From contig NZ_JAGSHX010000002.1 of the NCBI RefSeq assembly GCF_018138715.1, positions 124,001-188,000 of the forward strand: DNA of 64,000 nt. Reading direction: 5' to 3'. Origin of the DNA: Streptomyces asiaticus (GTDB taxonomy: Bacteria; Actinomycetota; Actinomycetes; Streptomycetales; Streptomycetaceae). A model generated the notes under the pieces. It saw only the letters and a program-made list of their open reading frames with translations. It had not been told where the DNA came from and did no database searches. The position numbers and the translations under genes are program-made. This document shows, one piece after another, positions 56,737-64,000 of the stretch (positions are counted from its first letter, which is position 1; every line of letters begins with the position of its first letter).

Positions 56737-57700
56737 ACGGGGATTCTGGCCTGGCAGGTCGTGAGAAGCCTGCCGCTGCTCCCAGCGCAGCGAAAACGGC
56801 CCCCCAGACATCGGCTTGGTGCAGTGTCCAGGCCGCACCAGCACCCGCAAACGCTAGCGCTGTCACTGGACGTCCCCACGCGCGGCGAGCCCGGCGAAGC
56901 TGTGAGGCGTGGTCCGCGATCGACTCTGACCGCTCGTGCAGCATCCGTGGGCGGTCAATAGGTTCGGCGGCTTCGAGCCCGCGGACGAACTGCCGAAGGT
57001 CTTGAGCGTAGGCCTTGTACGACGCACCATGTTCGCGCCGATAGTCCAAGATCTCGTTCAACGGGACCTGGGACAGGTCGATGCCGACATTCAGGATGTC
57101 TTGGTGCAGAATCTGTGCTGTCCTTTCAGCCTTGCCGCTTCGCGCTCTAGTCGCCTGGCTTAGGTCACCGACCAGGTGGATCCGGTGATCGGACACTTTC
57201 GTCTGCGCGGCAAGGCCTACAGTCAATAGGACGGCAGCGCGTACTCGTTCCGGCATGTCGACCATGTCCGGTCCCAGGTCTGGCCGTCGACGGATGACAG
57301 TTCCTGAGCGCAGCATCTGCTCTACGACGAGGTGAGCGCTAGCGAGTTCGGCGACGAGGTGGGCAGTGGAGATGGTTTCCGTCGCCGCCAAATGTCCCAT
57401 GCTGATGAAAGCGGGGCCGCCTGCCCGGCGGCTGTGTGCCGCCGCCTGTTGGATGGTTCGAGCAGTGTCAGTATCCAGCCAGGTTCCTGGCGCAAAGTTG
57501 TGCAGCAGGCCAGCCTGTTGCAGGGGCTGCGCTAGCTCCGCCTCTTGAGCCACCGTTGCACAGAAGTGATCTTCGGGCAGAAGAAGCGCGAGCCCGTCAA
57601 AGTAGAGCAGAAGGCTCTTCATCTGGCCCACGGACCGTTCATCCCAGATCCAACCGGGGTAATAGTGTGCAAGTTCGGATGGAACCCCCTGAATCGTCAT
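56702..57700 (-). CDS. hypothetical protein with C-terminal membrane segments
   Basis: ATG at 57700 (MTIQGVPSEL); a longer frame to 57793 is Cys-rich and unlikely. SELAHYYPGWIWDERSVGQMKSLLLYFDGLALLLPEDHF resembles the DUF6236-type N-terminus seen in proteins of unknown function. The middle is helical (AERTAQILHQDILNVGIDLSQ). Near the end, PVTALAFAGAGAAWTLHQADVWGAVFAALGAAAGF gives one or two membrane spans. The 3' end overlaps the ASCH remnant by 35 bp. Confidence 0.6.
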   Translation of the reverse strand: MTIQGVPSELAHYYPGWIWDERSVGQMKSLLLYFDGLALLLPEDHFCATVAQEAELAQPLQQAGLLHNFAPGTWLDTDTARTIQQAAAHSRRAGGPAFISMGHLAATETISTAHLVAELASAHLVVEQMLRSGTVIRRRPDLGPDMVDMPERVRAAVLLTVGLAAQTKVSDHRIHLVGDLSQATRARSGKAERTAQILHQDILNVGIDLSQVPLNEILDYRREHGASYKAYAQDLRQFVRGLEAAEPIDRPRMLHERSESIADHASQLRRARRAWGRPVTALAFAGAGAAWTLHQADVWGAVFAALGAAAGFSRPARPESPFSYLLETQRIS

Positions 57701-57859
57701 ACGGTGAGTCTGGCACCGCGACGCGCTTGTCGGCTGGTGAATCTCATGAACTGGGCAGCATTGGACACCGCTGTGACAGCAGCCTGATGCCACCAGTCGT
57801 ACAGGACGCGAGCCCTCTCGGGCGTGAAGTACGCGGGGGTCGGCACCACCCAGCTCTGC

Positions 57860-58584
57860 GGTGCTCCCCCCCTCCCCGCCCAGTCTTTACGTGGCGTCCG
57901 GGAAGACCGCAGAGGTCACCGTCCCCTACGGGAAGCTTAAGCCGGGCACGACCTACACCTTCCACACCTCCGCCTACGACGGCAGCCTGTATGAGACGAC
58001 ATGGTCACCGTGGGCGAAGTTCCGCATCCGCAGCCGGTCCGTGGACATCAAACTCCCCGAGCCGGACAAGAACGCGCCGAAGGTCGACCTGGACGCCTAC
58101 CAGGAACCACAGGAGGGGCGACCGGAAGGTCATCTGCCCGGACGGCTGGGCAGCCAAGTCCGGCAACCCCGACGCCACCACCGTGCCGGAGCTGACACCG
58201 AACAACAAAGACTCGGCGAGTTGCGATGAGTTCGCCTACGCCGCTTCCTACAACAGCGGCGGCATGCCGGCTGCCAAAGGCGGCCTGAACGAGGTCACCT
58301 CCGGCGACAAGTGCGTGCAGACCTACGCCACCCGCTCCACCCAGGGGGAATGGCACCTGTACGACGACATCCGCACCGCCGCACCGATCTGGAAGGAGGT
58401 CTGCGGCCGCTCCACGATGTCGGGCTGGATCAACTCCGGTTCGATGGCCGGGTTCCCCGGGAACTTCTCCGCCCCGGGCAAGTTCCACCTGCTGGACAAG
58501 GACGAGTACTGGGTGGCCTTCCCCGAGTTCGCGCACTGCGACGCCAGCAAGGCGATCGTGACGTGCACCGTCCCCAAGCCGTAA
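57860..58584 (+). pseudogene. 5'-truncated NucA/NucB-type toxin gene with frameshift
   Basis: A fibronectin-III-like segment (ASGKTAEVTVPYGKLKPGTT; WSPWAKFRIRSRSVDIKLPE) is followed, after a frame change near 58110, by a NucA/NucB-like nuclease domain. That domain includes CDEFAYAASYNSGGMPAAKGG and WHLYDDIRTAAPIWKEVCG, and ends AKAIVTCTVPKP-like. This order is typical of the C-terminus of secreted polymorphic or RHS/DNRLRE-type toxins. The N-terminal bulk is missing, so the gene is dead, though the nuclease part is almost whole. Confidence 0.6.
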
Positions 58585-58655
58585 GGCACCCCTGAAACAC
58601 AAGCGGCCGGTGCGGGGAATCAGCCTCCCTTCGCCGCACTGGCCGCCGTGATCAC

Positions 58656-59306
58656 CTACAGGTCCGTAAGGCGCCGCATGCCGTCCTCGACGCCGGTACG
58701 GGCGTGGACCCAGTCCAGTCCGCCCCGGTTCAACACCGGCGTCTCATGGATGTTCTCGGTGCCATCCGGCATCCGCAGACAGCGGCGTTCCTCCAGGGCC
58801 GCGGCAGTGGCCTCCAGCCAGTCCGCAAGCGGCCAGCCATCGGTGCCGCCTGGCAGGGGCTCGCTCTCCTGATCGACCGCCCAGGTGCCGAGGTTCCCAT
58901 ATGTGGGCTCGCCTTCACGGGCGTCGAGATACAGGCCGTACCAGCCGTCGCCGGGGTTGCAGGCAATCGGGATCAGACCGGGCTCGCGCTCCCAGTCCTG
59001 GACCTGCGTCAGGTACAGGCGCTTGACCTCCTCAAGCCTTAGCCACGTCCGGTGCATCGGGAGCCAGCCAGCCACCGCCCACTCTTCAATGGCGTCCTCG
59101 GGCCAGGAACCGATCGCACCGTCGTGGAGCCGGTACCAGGCGCGCAGCACGGGCGGCAGGCGCAGCCCAATCTCTTCCTCCAGAGCAGCAATCTCCTCCT
59201 CGCCAGCGGGAGACCGCAGTAGGGCGGCCGAGGCCGGAGCATACTCACACAGCCACGCCTCGACGCGAGCCCACGCTTCCGCCATCCGCGTTATGTCGTC
59301 GGTCAT
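58656..59306 (-). CDS. SMI1/KNR4 (SUKH) family protein, immunity-like
   Basis: Start at 59306 or 59315. RSPAGEEEIAALEEEIGLRLPPVLRAWYRLHDGA is the SUKH signature. LPGGTDGWPLADWLEATAAALE and further acidic/aromatic strands follow. SUKH proteins are the most widespread immunity proteins for contact or secreted nuclease toxins. It lies 70 bp from and convergent with the NucA/NucB toxin remnant, so it may be the surviving antidote. The orientation is unusual for a toxin-immunity operon. Confidence 0.8.
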   Translation of the reverse strand: MTDDITRMAEAWARVEAWLCEYAPASAALLRSPAGEEEIAALEEEIGLRLPPVLRAWYRLHDGAIGSWPEDAIEEWAVAGWLPMHRTWLRLEEVKRLYLTQVQDWEREPGLIPIACNPGDGWYGLYLDAREGEPTYGNLGTWAVDQESEPLPGGTDGWPLADWLEATAAALEERRCLRMPDGTENIHETPVLNRGGLDWVHARTGVEDGMRRLTDL

Positions 59307-59495
59307 GAGGCTCACCGTACCGAGGGCGCGGATTTGAAAGAGGGAAGATCACATCCGATGCGGCACCGCACAGGGCCTGGGTGCAGATCGAGGTCCCTGG
59401 CGGCCCTCCAAGCAGCCACAACCAGCCCAGCCCACCCGGAACCGAGCGGCTTCACCAGCAGCCCCCACTCCCCCGCGACTCCGCCGTGCTCCAAC

Positions 59496-59510
59496 TATCA
59501 CGCCGTGATA
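59496..59510. promoter_or_regulatory. candidate parS site 1
   Basis: TATCACGCCGTGATA, 7-bp arms around one base, intergenic. It is identical or reverse-complement to sites at 60275, 61064 and 63206, all near parAB. Confidence 0.65.
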
Positions 59511-59580
59511 TGCACCCTTCTTGGCCAGCGCTGCACTCTGTCTCACAGCACCCGCATCCGTCCGCGGTCATGGCAGAGTC

Positions 59581-60189
59581 ATGCGCATGCTTACCTTGAT
59601 ACTGGGAGCACGCAGACACTTCGCTGCGACCGCTCTCTTACTGGGTGCTGTCGTGTCCCTGACCGCCTGCGGTGAGCAGCGCGGCACGGACGTGGCAGTC
59701 GGCTCTTCGACCACACCCCCGAGTTCCAGTTCCAGTTCCCCCGGCGCTTCTCCTTACGTGGAGCCCGGGATCGTCGACGGTGCCCCGCACCACGGGGACA
59801 ACAATGCCTACCGTCGCTCTGGTGAGATGTCCGCCGCCAGTGCCAAGGACGCTCAGAAGGAAGCCGACCGTATCGAGCCCGTGCTCAAGCGACTGTGGGG
59901 GCAGAAGAAGTGGGATCCCAAGAGCGTGCGCGCGGCGTTGCTTGAACTGGGGTACGAAGAGGAGCGGACCGGGCCGAAGGGAGAGCACTTCGGCGGGACG
60001 CTCACCGTACGGGAGATGGATCCGCGCTACGAGGTCGACCACAACGTCACTCCTGAAGGCGCCTTGATCGGCCTTCGCGTTCATGACGACGCCTGCGTCA
60101 CAGCGTTCGTCCAGAAGATCAATTACGAGGTCAAGACCAACGGGCCATTCATGGAGACCGGCTGTTTCGAGCCGTCCTACGGCCACTGA
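59581..60189 (+). CDS. putative lipoprotein
   Basis: ATG at 59581 or 59587. The N-terminal signal has a lipobox (VVSLTACGEQ, Cys at about residue 30), followed by a Ser/Pro-rich linker and a soluble domain of about 130 residues. That domain contains PVLKRLWGQKKWDPKSVRAAL and HDDACVTAFVQKINYEVKTNG, with a likely Cys-Cys pair at the end. It should be lipid-anchored outside the membrane. Function unknown. It lies between two candidate parS sites. Confidence 0.7.
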   Translation: MRMLTLILGARRHFAATALLLGAVVSLTACGEQRGTDVAVGSSTTPPSSSSSSPGASPYVEPGIVDGAPHHGDNNAYRRSGEMSAASAKDAQKEADRIEPVLKRLWGQKKWDPKSVRAALLELGYEEERTGPKGEHFGGTLTVREMDPRYEVDHNVTPEGALIGLRVHDDACVTAFVQKINYEVKTNGPFMETGCFEPSYGH

Positions 60190-60274
60190 GAGCCGGTGCG
60201 GGGCACGTTTCGGCGAGGCTCCCTGGACGGGCTCAAGCCGTCTGCATGAACGCGTCCGGCCTCTCGGCATCGAT

Positions 60275-60289
60275 TATCACGCCGTGATA
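60275..60289. promoter_or_regulatory. candidate parS site 2
   Basis: TATCACGCCGTGATA in the 160-bp gap between the convergent lipoprotein and CYTH genes, where a promoter operator would be unexpected. Confidence 0.65.
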
Positions 60290-60348
60290 GTCGGAAGGCG
60301 CTTGCACCGATACCTCGTACCGAAGGCGTGATTATTGTCCCTTCCCCA

Positions 60349-60921
60349 CTACTGAGGAGTCTCCGGGCGGATTCCGTACTCGGCCAGCCACGCCAACAAC
60401 TCCCGCTGGGCAACCCCGACAAGTCTCCCTCCGGTGAAGCGAACGTCATCCGTCACCTCAGCCACGCATTCCGGAGGCGGCACGAAAGCCAGCGCCTCTT
60501 CATCGCTGGTGAACTCGGCCTCCCCCAGGACCAAGCCCTCCAGAGGGCCGTCGAAGACATCAACGCCCAGGGGAGGAACGCTGAACCGTGTCTTGGACAA
60601 CACCGCGGCCGGCAGCGAGGCGAGCACGTCGTACTCGGCCTCGGACAGGTACGTATTCGTGATCAGCCCTTGCACGGCACCTGGCCGATCAGCAGGCACT
60701 TTCTGGGTGAGCTTGAGCTCACAACCGCCGATATCCGGGCGCTCTGCCCGCCTCAGACGCAGACGTGTCCCTACCAGATACCGGTCCGTGATCATACGAG
60801 TGACTGTGACCGACGAAGGAGCCGGAGGCCCCGCAAGCAAGAACCGTCGCTCCCGCTCGACACGCGCGTACTTCCCCTGGCTGACGACCTCACCCTGCAC
60901 AACACCAGCCCGCTCCGTCAT
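60349..60921 (-). CDS. CYTH-domain protein
   Basis: 190 residues. KYARVERERRFLLAG is the ExExR-type N-terminal motif of the CYTH/triphosphate tunnel fold. RLRLRRAERPDIGGCELKLTQK and GLVLGEAEFTSDEEA supply the alternating charged strands. Such enzymes bind triphosphates or make cAMP, but activity cannot be told here. Divergent from parA, with shared operator repeats between. Confidence 0.75.
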   Translation of the reverse strand: MTERAGVVQGEVVSQGKYARVERERRFLLAGPPAPSSVTVTRMITDRYLVGTRLRLRRAERPDIGGCELKLTQKVPADRPGAVQGLITNTYLSEAEYDVLASLPAAVLSKTRFSVPPLGVDVFDGPLEGLVLGEAEFTSDEEALAFVPPPECVAEVTDDVRFTGGRLVGVAQRELLAWLAEYGIRPETPQ

Positions 60922-60960
60922 GGAACGAGCCTCTCAGATCAAGCTGATCGGCACCGGACG

Positions 60961-61056
60961 CCCACGATCAATTGAGACATGAAGCCCGCACTCGTCTCAT
61001 CCGATCGTGGGCACCCCAGGTCACCGGCTCCACTCTGCCCACGATCGTTTGAGACA
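60961..61056. promoter_or_regulatory. three-copy operator in the parA promoter region
   Basis: CCCACGATCNNNTGAGAC occurs at 60961-60979 (plus), 60994-61011 (minus) and 61038-61056 (plus), between the CYTH and parA genes. Copies share 15 of 18 bases. It is a typical arrangement for autorepression by a partition protein, and candidate parS site 3 lies 8 bp away. Confidence 0.55.
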
Positions 61057-61063
61057 GGACAAT

Positions 61064-61078
61064 TATCACGGCGTGATA
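61064..61078. promoter_or_regulatory. candidate parS site 3
   Basis: TATCACGGCGTGATA, the reverse-complement form, just upstream of parA. Confidence 0.65.
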
Positions 61079-61151
61079 CCTCAGAGCCGGTTGCTACCTA
61101 GGTAACGTGTCTGTGCTTGATTGGATCACGCTCGTTAGTAAGGTGTCAGGC

Positions 61152-62414
61152 ATGGCTTATCCCGCTTCCGCTGGCGACCGCGAGAAGGTCGTCTCCAAAC
61201 TCCCCGGGTGGCTCCGCCAGGACCTCAAAGTCCGTGCAGCCCAACTCGGCACCGAGATCCAGAGCGCAGTGACGCAAGGCATCGCCTACTGGTGCGACCT
61301 CGCGTCGACCCCGCCCAATGTCGACACATCCGGCGCCGACTCGTTCTCCACCTGGCTCCCCCAAGGCCAGTGGGAAACCTTCAAGACCACGGCATCCGAT
61401 CGCAAGGTCTCGATCACCCAGGCCCTCGCCCAGGCCGTACAGCTCTGGCTGCAAAAACACCCTGCGCCCACCGTGCAGAGACCAGAGATCCCCCGCCGCA
61501 TCATCACCTGCAACCAAAAAGGCGGCGTCGGGAAGACCGCTGTCGCCGCAGGCACCGGCGAGGCCATGGCGGAAGACTCGAACGCTCTCTACCCGGTGCG
61601 CATCTCCAAGCACTTCGCTGCAGCGCTGCTCAAGGAGAGTGCGGGCGATACCAGCGACAGCGGCTCAGACCCGCTGGCCATAGAGGACCGGCCCGGCCTC
61701 GGCCTGCGTGTCCTGCTCGTGGACTTTGACCCCCAGTGCCATCTCACCCAGCAACTCGGGCACACCCCGCTGCCCATGGACGGTGACAGCCTCACCAAGC
61801 ACATGGGCGGCGAACCCGCCGGCAAGCTCCGCGACCTGATCGTCCCTATCGAAGGCGACCAGTTCGGCGACCGCCTGCACCTCCTGCCCAGTTGCAACGA
61901 CGCCTTTCTCCTTGACGTCAAACTCGCCGGCGTCCGGGCACGTGAAGCCGCTCTCGAACGAGCCCTCGCACCGATCGAAGCCGACTTCGACGTCATCATC
62001 GTCGACTGCCCGCCCAGCCTGGGCCTGAGCATGGACGCCGCCGTCTACTACGGCCGCCGCCGCGAGAACGAACCTCCCGGCTCCTCCGGCGCCCTCGTCG
62101 TCGTCCAGGCCGAAGACAGCTCAGCCGACGCCTACACCCTCCTGACCACCCAGATCGAAGACCTCGGAACAGACCTCAGCCTGGACATCGACTACCTCGG
62201 CATCGTCGTCAACCACTACGACGCACGCCGCGGCTACATCGCCACCTCCTCCCTCGAAGCCTGGATGGACATAAGGGACCCCCGAGTCGTCGGCGTCATC
62301 GGCGACCTCAAGGAACAGAAAGAAGCTGTCCGCGTGAAACGCCCCCTCCTCGCCTACTCCCCCAAGTGCGATCAGGCGGTAGGCATGCGCGCCCTGGCAC
62401 GGGAGATCTCATGA
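61152..62414 (+). CDS. parA: ParA partition ATPase with N-terminal DNA-binding repeats
   Basis: ATG at 61152 with AAGG about 10 nt upstream; a GTG at 61107 would add 15 residues. The deviant Walker A CNQKGGVGKTAVA is at about 120-132, LLVDFDPQCHLTQQLG is the A' motif, and VIIVDCPPSLGLS is Walker B. A type Ia-like N-terminal extension contains two similar segments (LPGWLRQDLKVRAAQLG...; LPQGQWETFKTTASDRK...), each looking like a ribbon-helix-helix unit. A 30-residue insert with acidic/Ser content follows the P-loop. With ParB it segregates the replicon. The stop overlaps the parB ATG. Confidence 0.9.
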   Translation: MAYPASAGDREKVVSKLPGWLRQDLKVRAAQLGTEIQSAVTQGIAYWCDLASTPPNVDTSGADSFSTWLPQGQWETFKTTASDRKVSITQALAQAVQLWLQKHPAPTVQRPEIPRRIITCNQKGGVGKTAVAAGTGEAMAEDSNALYPVRISKHFAAALLKESAGDTSDSGSDPLAIEDRPGLGLRVLLVDFDPQCHLTQQLGHTPLPMDGDSLTKHMGGEPAGKLRDLIVPIEGDQFGDRLHLLPSCNDAFLLDVKLAGVRAREAALERALAPIEADFDVIIVDCPPSLGLSMDAAVYYGRRRENEPPGSSGALVVVQAEDSSADAYTLLTTQIEDLGTDLSLDIDYLGIVVNHYDARRGYIATSSLEAWMDIRDPRVVGVIGDLKEQKEAVRVKRPLLAYSPKCDQAVGMRALAREIS

Positions 62415-63484
62415 GCAGCAAGGCATCGAAACTCGGAGCGAGCGCCTCCTTCGGCCAGGCCCGGCCCGTCAGCGCCCGGAGGGCCGCGATCAGCGCCGCC
62501 ACCGGAGCACGCACCGAAGGCGTACCCGACCCCACAGAGCTGCCCGTCGGGCAGATCAGCCAGAACCCCGACAACCCCCGCGACCATCTGCGCGATCTCG
62601 AGGACATCACGCAGAGCATCAAGGAACTCGGCGTCATCAACGCCATCACCGTCGCCAGCATCGACGCCTACCTACAGGAACGCCCCGACCGCGCCGACGA
62701 CTTGGACGAAGGCGCCAAGTACGTCGTCGTGGACGGCCACCGTCGCCTCGAAGGCTCACGCCGCGCAGGCAAGGACACCATCAAAGTGATGGTCGACGAC
62801 GCCCGCGTGGCAACCGATGAGGCCCTCCTCGAGGCCGCGTTCGTCGCCAACTTCCACCGCGACGACATGACCGACCTCGAGCAGGCCCACGTCCTGGATT
62901 CGCTGGTCAAGTTCTACGGCAGCCAGACCAAAGCCTCGCAACGGCTCGGCCTCCCCCAGGCCACCATCTCCTCCAAGCTGTCACTGCTCAAGCTCTCCCC
63001 CGACCTCCAGGCCGAACTGGCCAGCGGAGAGCGGCAAGTCGAACACGTCCGGAACCTTGGCAAGCTCAGCCCCGCCGAACAGCGGGCTGCCGCGGACACC
63101 CGAGCGGCAGAAGCCAAGCGGCGAGCAGAGCAGAAGCGAAACAGCCAGAAGGCGGCAACTCCAGCCGCAACCCCCGGCTCTACCCCAAAGCAGAAGACTG
63201 ACGACTATCACGCCGTGATAACTCAGGACGCAGGTCAGACGACCACAGAGGCATCGGCGGAGGGAGCGACCACCCAGACGCCGGCCAAGACGGCGACTGG
63301 TACAACGTCTGCCCCCGTGCCGGCGCAGCCCGCCGATCGGGGAAGGGACTCCACGGATCGGAGCGAGGGGCAAGACGCTGTCCAGATGGTGCCATGGCGT
63401 GATGTACCTGCGGTCGCCAAGCTCATCCACGCTCGTATGACGGATGACGAACGTCGTGAGTTGGTCGCCCTGCTCCAAGCGTGA
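62411..63484 (+). CDS. parB: ParB partition protein
   Basis: The ATG overlaps the parA stop by 4 nt. The ParB/sulfiredoxin-like domain has ISQNPDNPRDHL, SIKELGVINAITV and YVVVDGHRRLEGSRRAG (the CTP-binding GxxR region here is GHRR). FVANFHRDDMTDLEQ and the KorB-like HTH KASQRLGLPQATISSKLSLL follow. A low-complexity linker precedes a short C-terminal dimer segment (VAKLIHARMTDDERRELVALL). A copy of the candidate parS palindrome is embedded in the linker (63206-63220), encoding YHAVI. Confidence 0.9.
   Translation: MSSKASKLGASASFGQARPVSARRAAISAATGARTEGVPDPTELPVGQISQNPDNPRDHLRDLEDITQSIKELGVINAITVASIDAYLQERPDRADDLDEGAKYVVVDGHRRLEGSRRAGKDTIKVMVDDARVATDEALLEAAFVANFHRDDMTDLEQAHVLDSLVKFYGSQTKASQRLGLPQATISSKLSLLKLSPDLQAELASGERQVEHVRNLGKLSPAEQRAAADTRAAEAKRRAEQKRNSQKAATPAATPGSTPKQKTDDYHAVITQDAGQTTTEASAEGATTQTPAKTATGTTSAPVPAQPADRGRDSTDRSEGQDAVQMVPWRDVPAVAKLIHARMTDDERRELVALLQA
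63206..63220. promoter_or_regulatory. candidate parS site 4, inside parB
   Basis: TATCACGCCGTGATA within the low-complexity linker codons of parB. Intragenic parS sites are known in other ParABS systems. Confidence 0.6.
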
Positions 63485-63638
63485 ACCGCTCGTCGCGATG
63501 TCTACCACAGCCGCGTATGGAGTGAGCAAGCCAACGCAACCTTGAGGACACCGATACAGCACTGGTGACCGCCTGCCACCCCGGCGCCGAAGACCCCGGC
63601 CCCGGAGCGCGTCCTTCGAGAATGTCTGATCTCCGTGA

Positions 63639-64000
63639 TCACTGCAGCAGGCCAGCCTCGGCCGCCCGATGGAAGACGTCTCCGCACGTGGGGGACGGCA
63701 TCGGCGAGCGTTCGGCGAGGACGAGCAGTGCGTGGTGCAGTTCCCTGCTCAGTTGGAAGAGCCAGCGACTGGCTTGCTCGCCTTTGTAGGCGTACAGGCG
63801 GAAGAGGTCGACGGCCTGTCCATCACGGCCGTCGGCGAAGGTGTCCGGGAGCCCGGCGAGCAGTTCGATGTCGCGCTTGCCGGTCGCCGCCTCGGCCACG
63901 GCACTGAGGGGTAGAGCGTCGAATTCTGCGGTGGACATGGCAGCTTCGGCCGCGACGGCGTGGGCAGCCATAGCCGCGAAGATCTCGATCAGGCGCTCAC
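63639..64000 (-). CDS. hypothetical protein, 5' end outside the window
   Basis: The minus-strand frame stays open past the Met at 63971 to the window edge (ERLIEIFAAMAAHAVAAEAA), so the start probably lies beyond 64000. The visible part is helical (LYAYKGEQASRWLFQLSRELHHALLVLAERSP) with acidic patches. No domain recognised. The 150-bp gap to parB (63485-63638) has no gene. Confidence 0.55.
   Translation of the reverse strand, partial: ERLIEIFAAMAAHAVAAEAAMSTAEFDALPLSAVAEAATGKRDIELLAGLPDTFADGRDGQAVDLFRLYAYKGEQASRWLFQLSRELHHALLVLAERSPMPSPTCGDVFHRAAEAGLLQ

Overview
The window looks like accessory DNA from a Streptomyces-type actinomycete, most likely part of a large conjugative plasmid or an integrated plasmid. 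Most of it is GC-rich with strong third-position GC. It carries Wbl, GntR and XRE-type actinobacterial regulators. It has a ParA/ParB partition locus with palindromic candidate centromere sites, a replication-type operon, and an FtsK/SpoIIIE (TraB-like) translocase surrounded by SpdB-like DUF2637 membrane proteins. No rRNA or bona fide tRNA gene is visible, and no telomere end is seen.

Layout. 0-3.1 kb: two small coupled hypotheticals, decayed gene fragments, an AT-richer membrane protein, and two spacer-less copies of a type I-E-like CRISPR repeat. 3.1-6.8 kb: a 1201-residue STAND protein with a nucleosidase-like N-terminus, an NB-ARC domain and nearly identical TPR-like repeats. 6.9-10.1 kb: a GIY-YIG-like protein, then a convergent TcmP / DUF5131 three-Cys pair with a 31-residue membrane microprotein coupled to DUF5131. 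10.1-15.6 kb: a leftward operon of a winged-helix Rep-like protein and two DUF721/DciA-like proteins. It is followed by about 1 kb of non-coding, hairpin-rich DNA (candidate origin or structured RNA), a hypothetical gene and a second GIY-YIG-like gene. 15.6-19.6 kb: GNAT, XRE/TPR, P-loop kinase and GntR genes. 19.8-24.4 kb: a chain of small plasmid genes separated by strong hairpin terminators, including a Wbl and a DUF5999 protein.

24.5-35.1 kb is the transfer region: a leader peptide, membrane proteins, a DUF2637 coiled-coil protein, a Gly-rich membrane protein, the TraB-like translocase, a beta-clamp-like protein and two DUF3307 proteins. The second DUF3307 gene is the apparent landing site of a 5.5-kb Tn554-like element at about 35.06-40.61 kb. 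The element carries two tyrosine recombinases and a drug-efflux MFS gene. 41.0-44.9 kb resumes a tightly overlapping rightward operon: a polynucleotide-kinase-like protein, small hypotheticals, a diguanylate cyclase and an ASCH protein.

44.2-58.6 kb is a decay zone. Many genes are frameshifted or truncated (ASCH, istB, DinB, Lsr2-like, LysR, GNAT, recombinase tail, NucA/NucB toxin). They lie around a solo TnpB, a secreted asparaginase, an MFS transporter and a HIT protein, and a 200-bp sequence is present in two copies 12.3 kb apart. 58.6-64 kb holds a SUKH immunity-like gene, a lipoprotein, a CYTH protein and parAB. Four copies of a 15-bp palindrome surround parAB. The last gene runs off the right edge.

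Many operons use 1-4 nt start/stop overlaps, so translational coupling was used to choose several starts.
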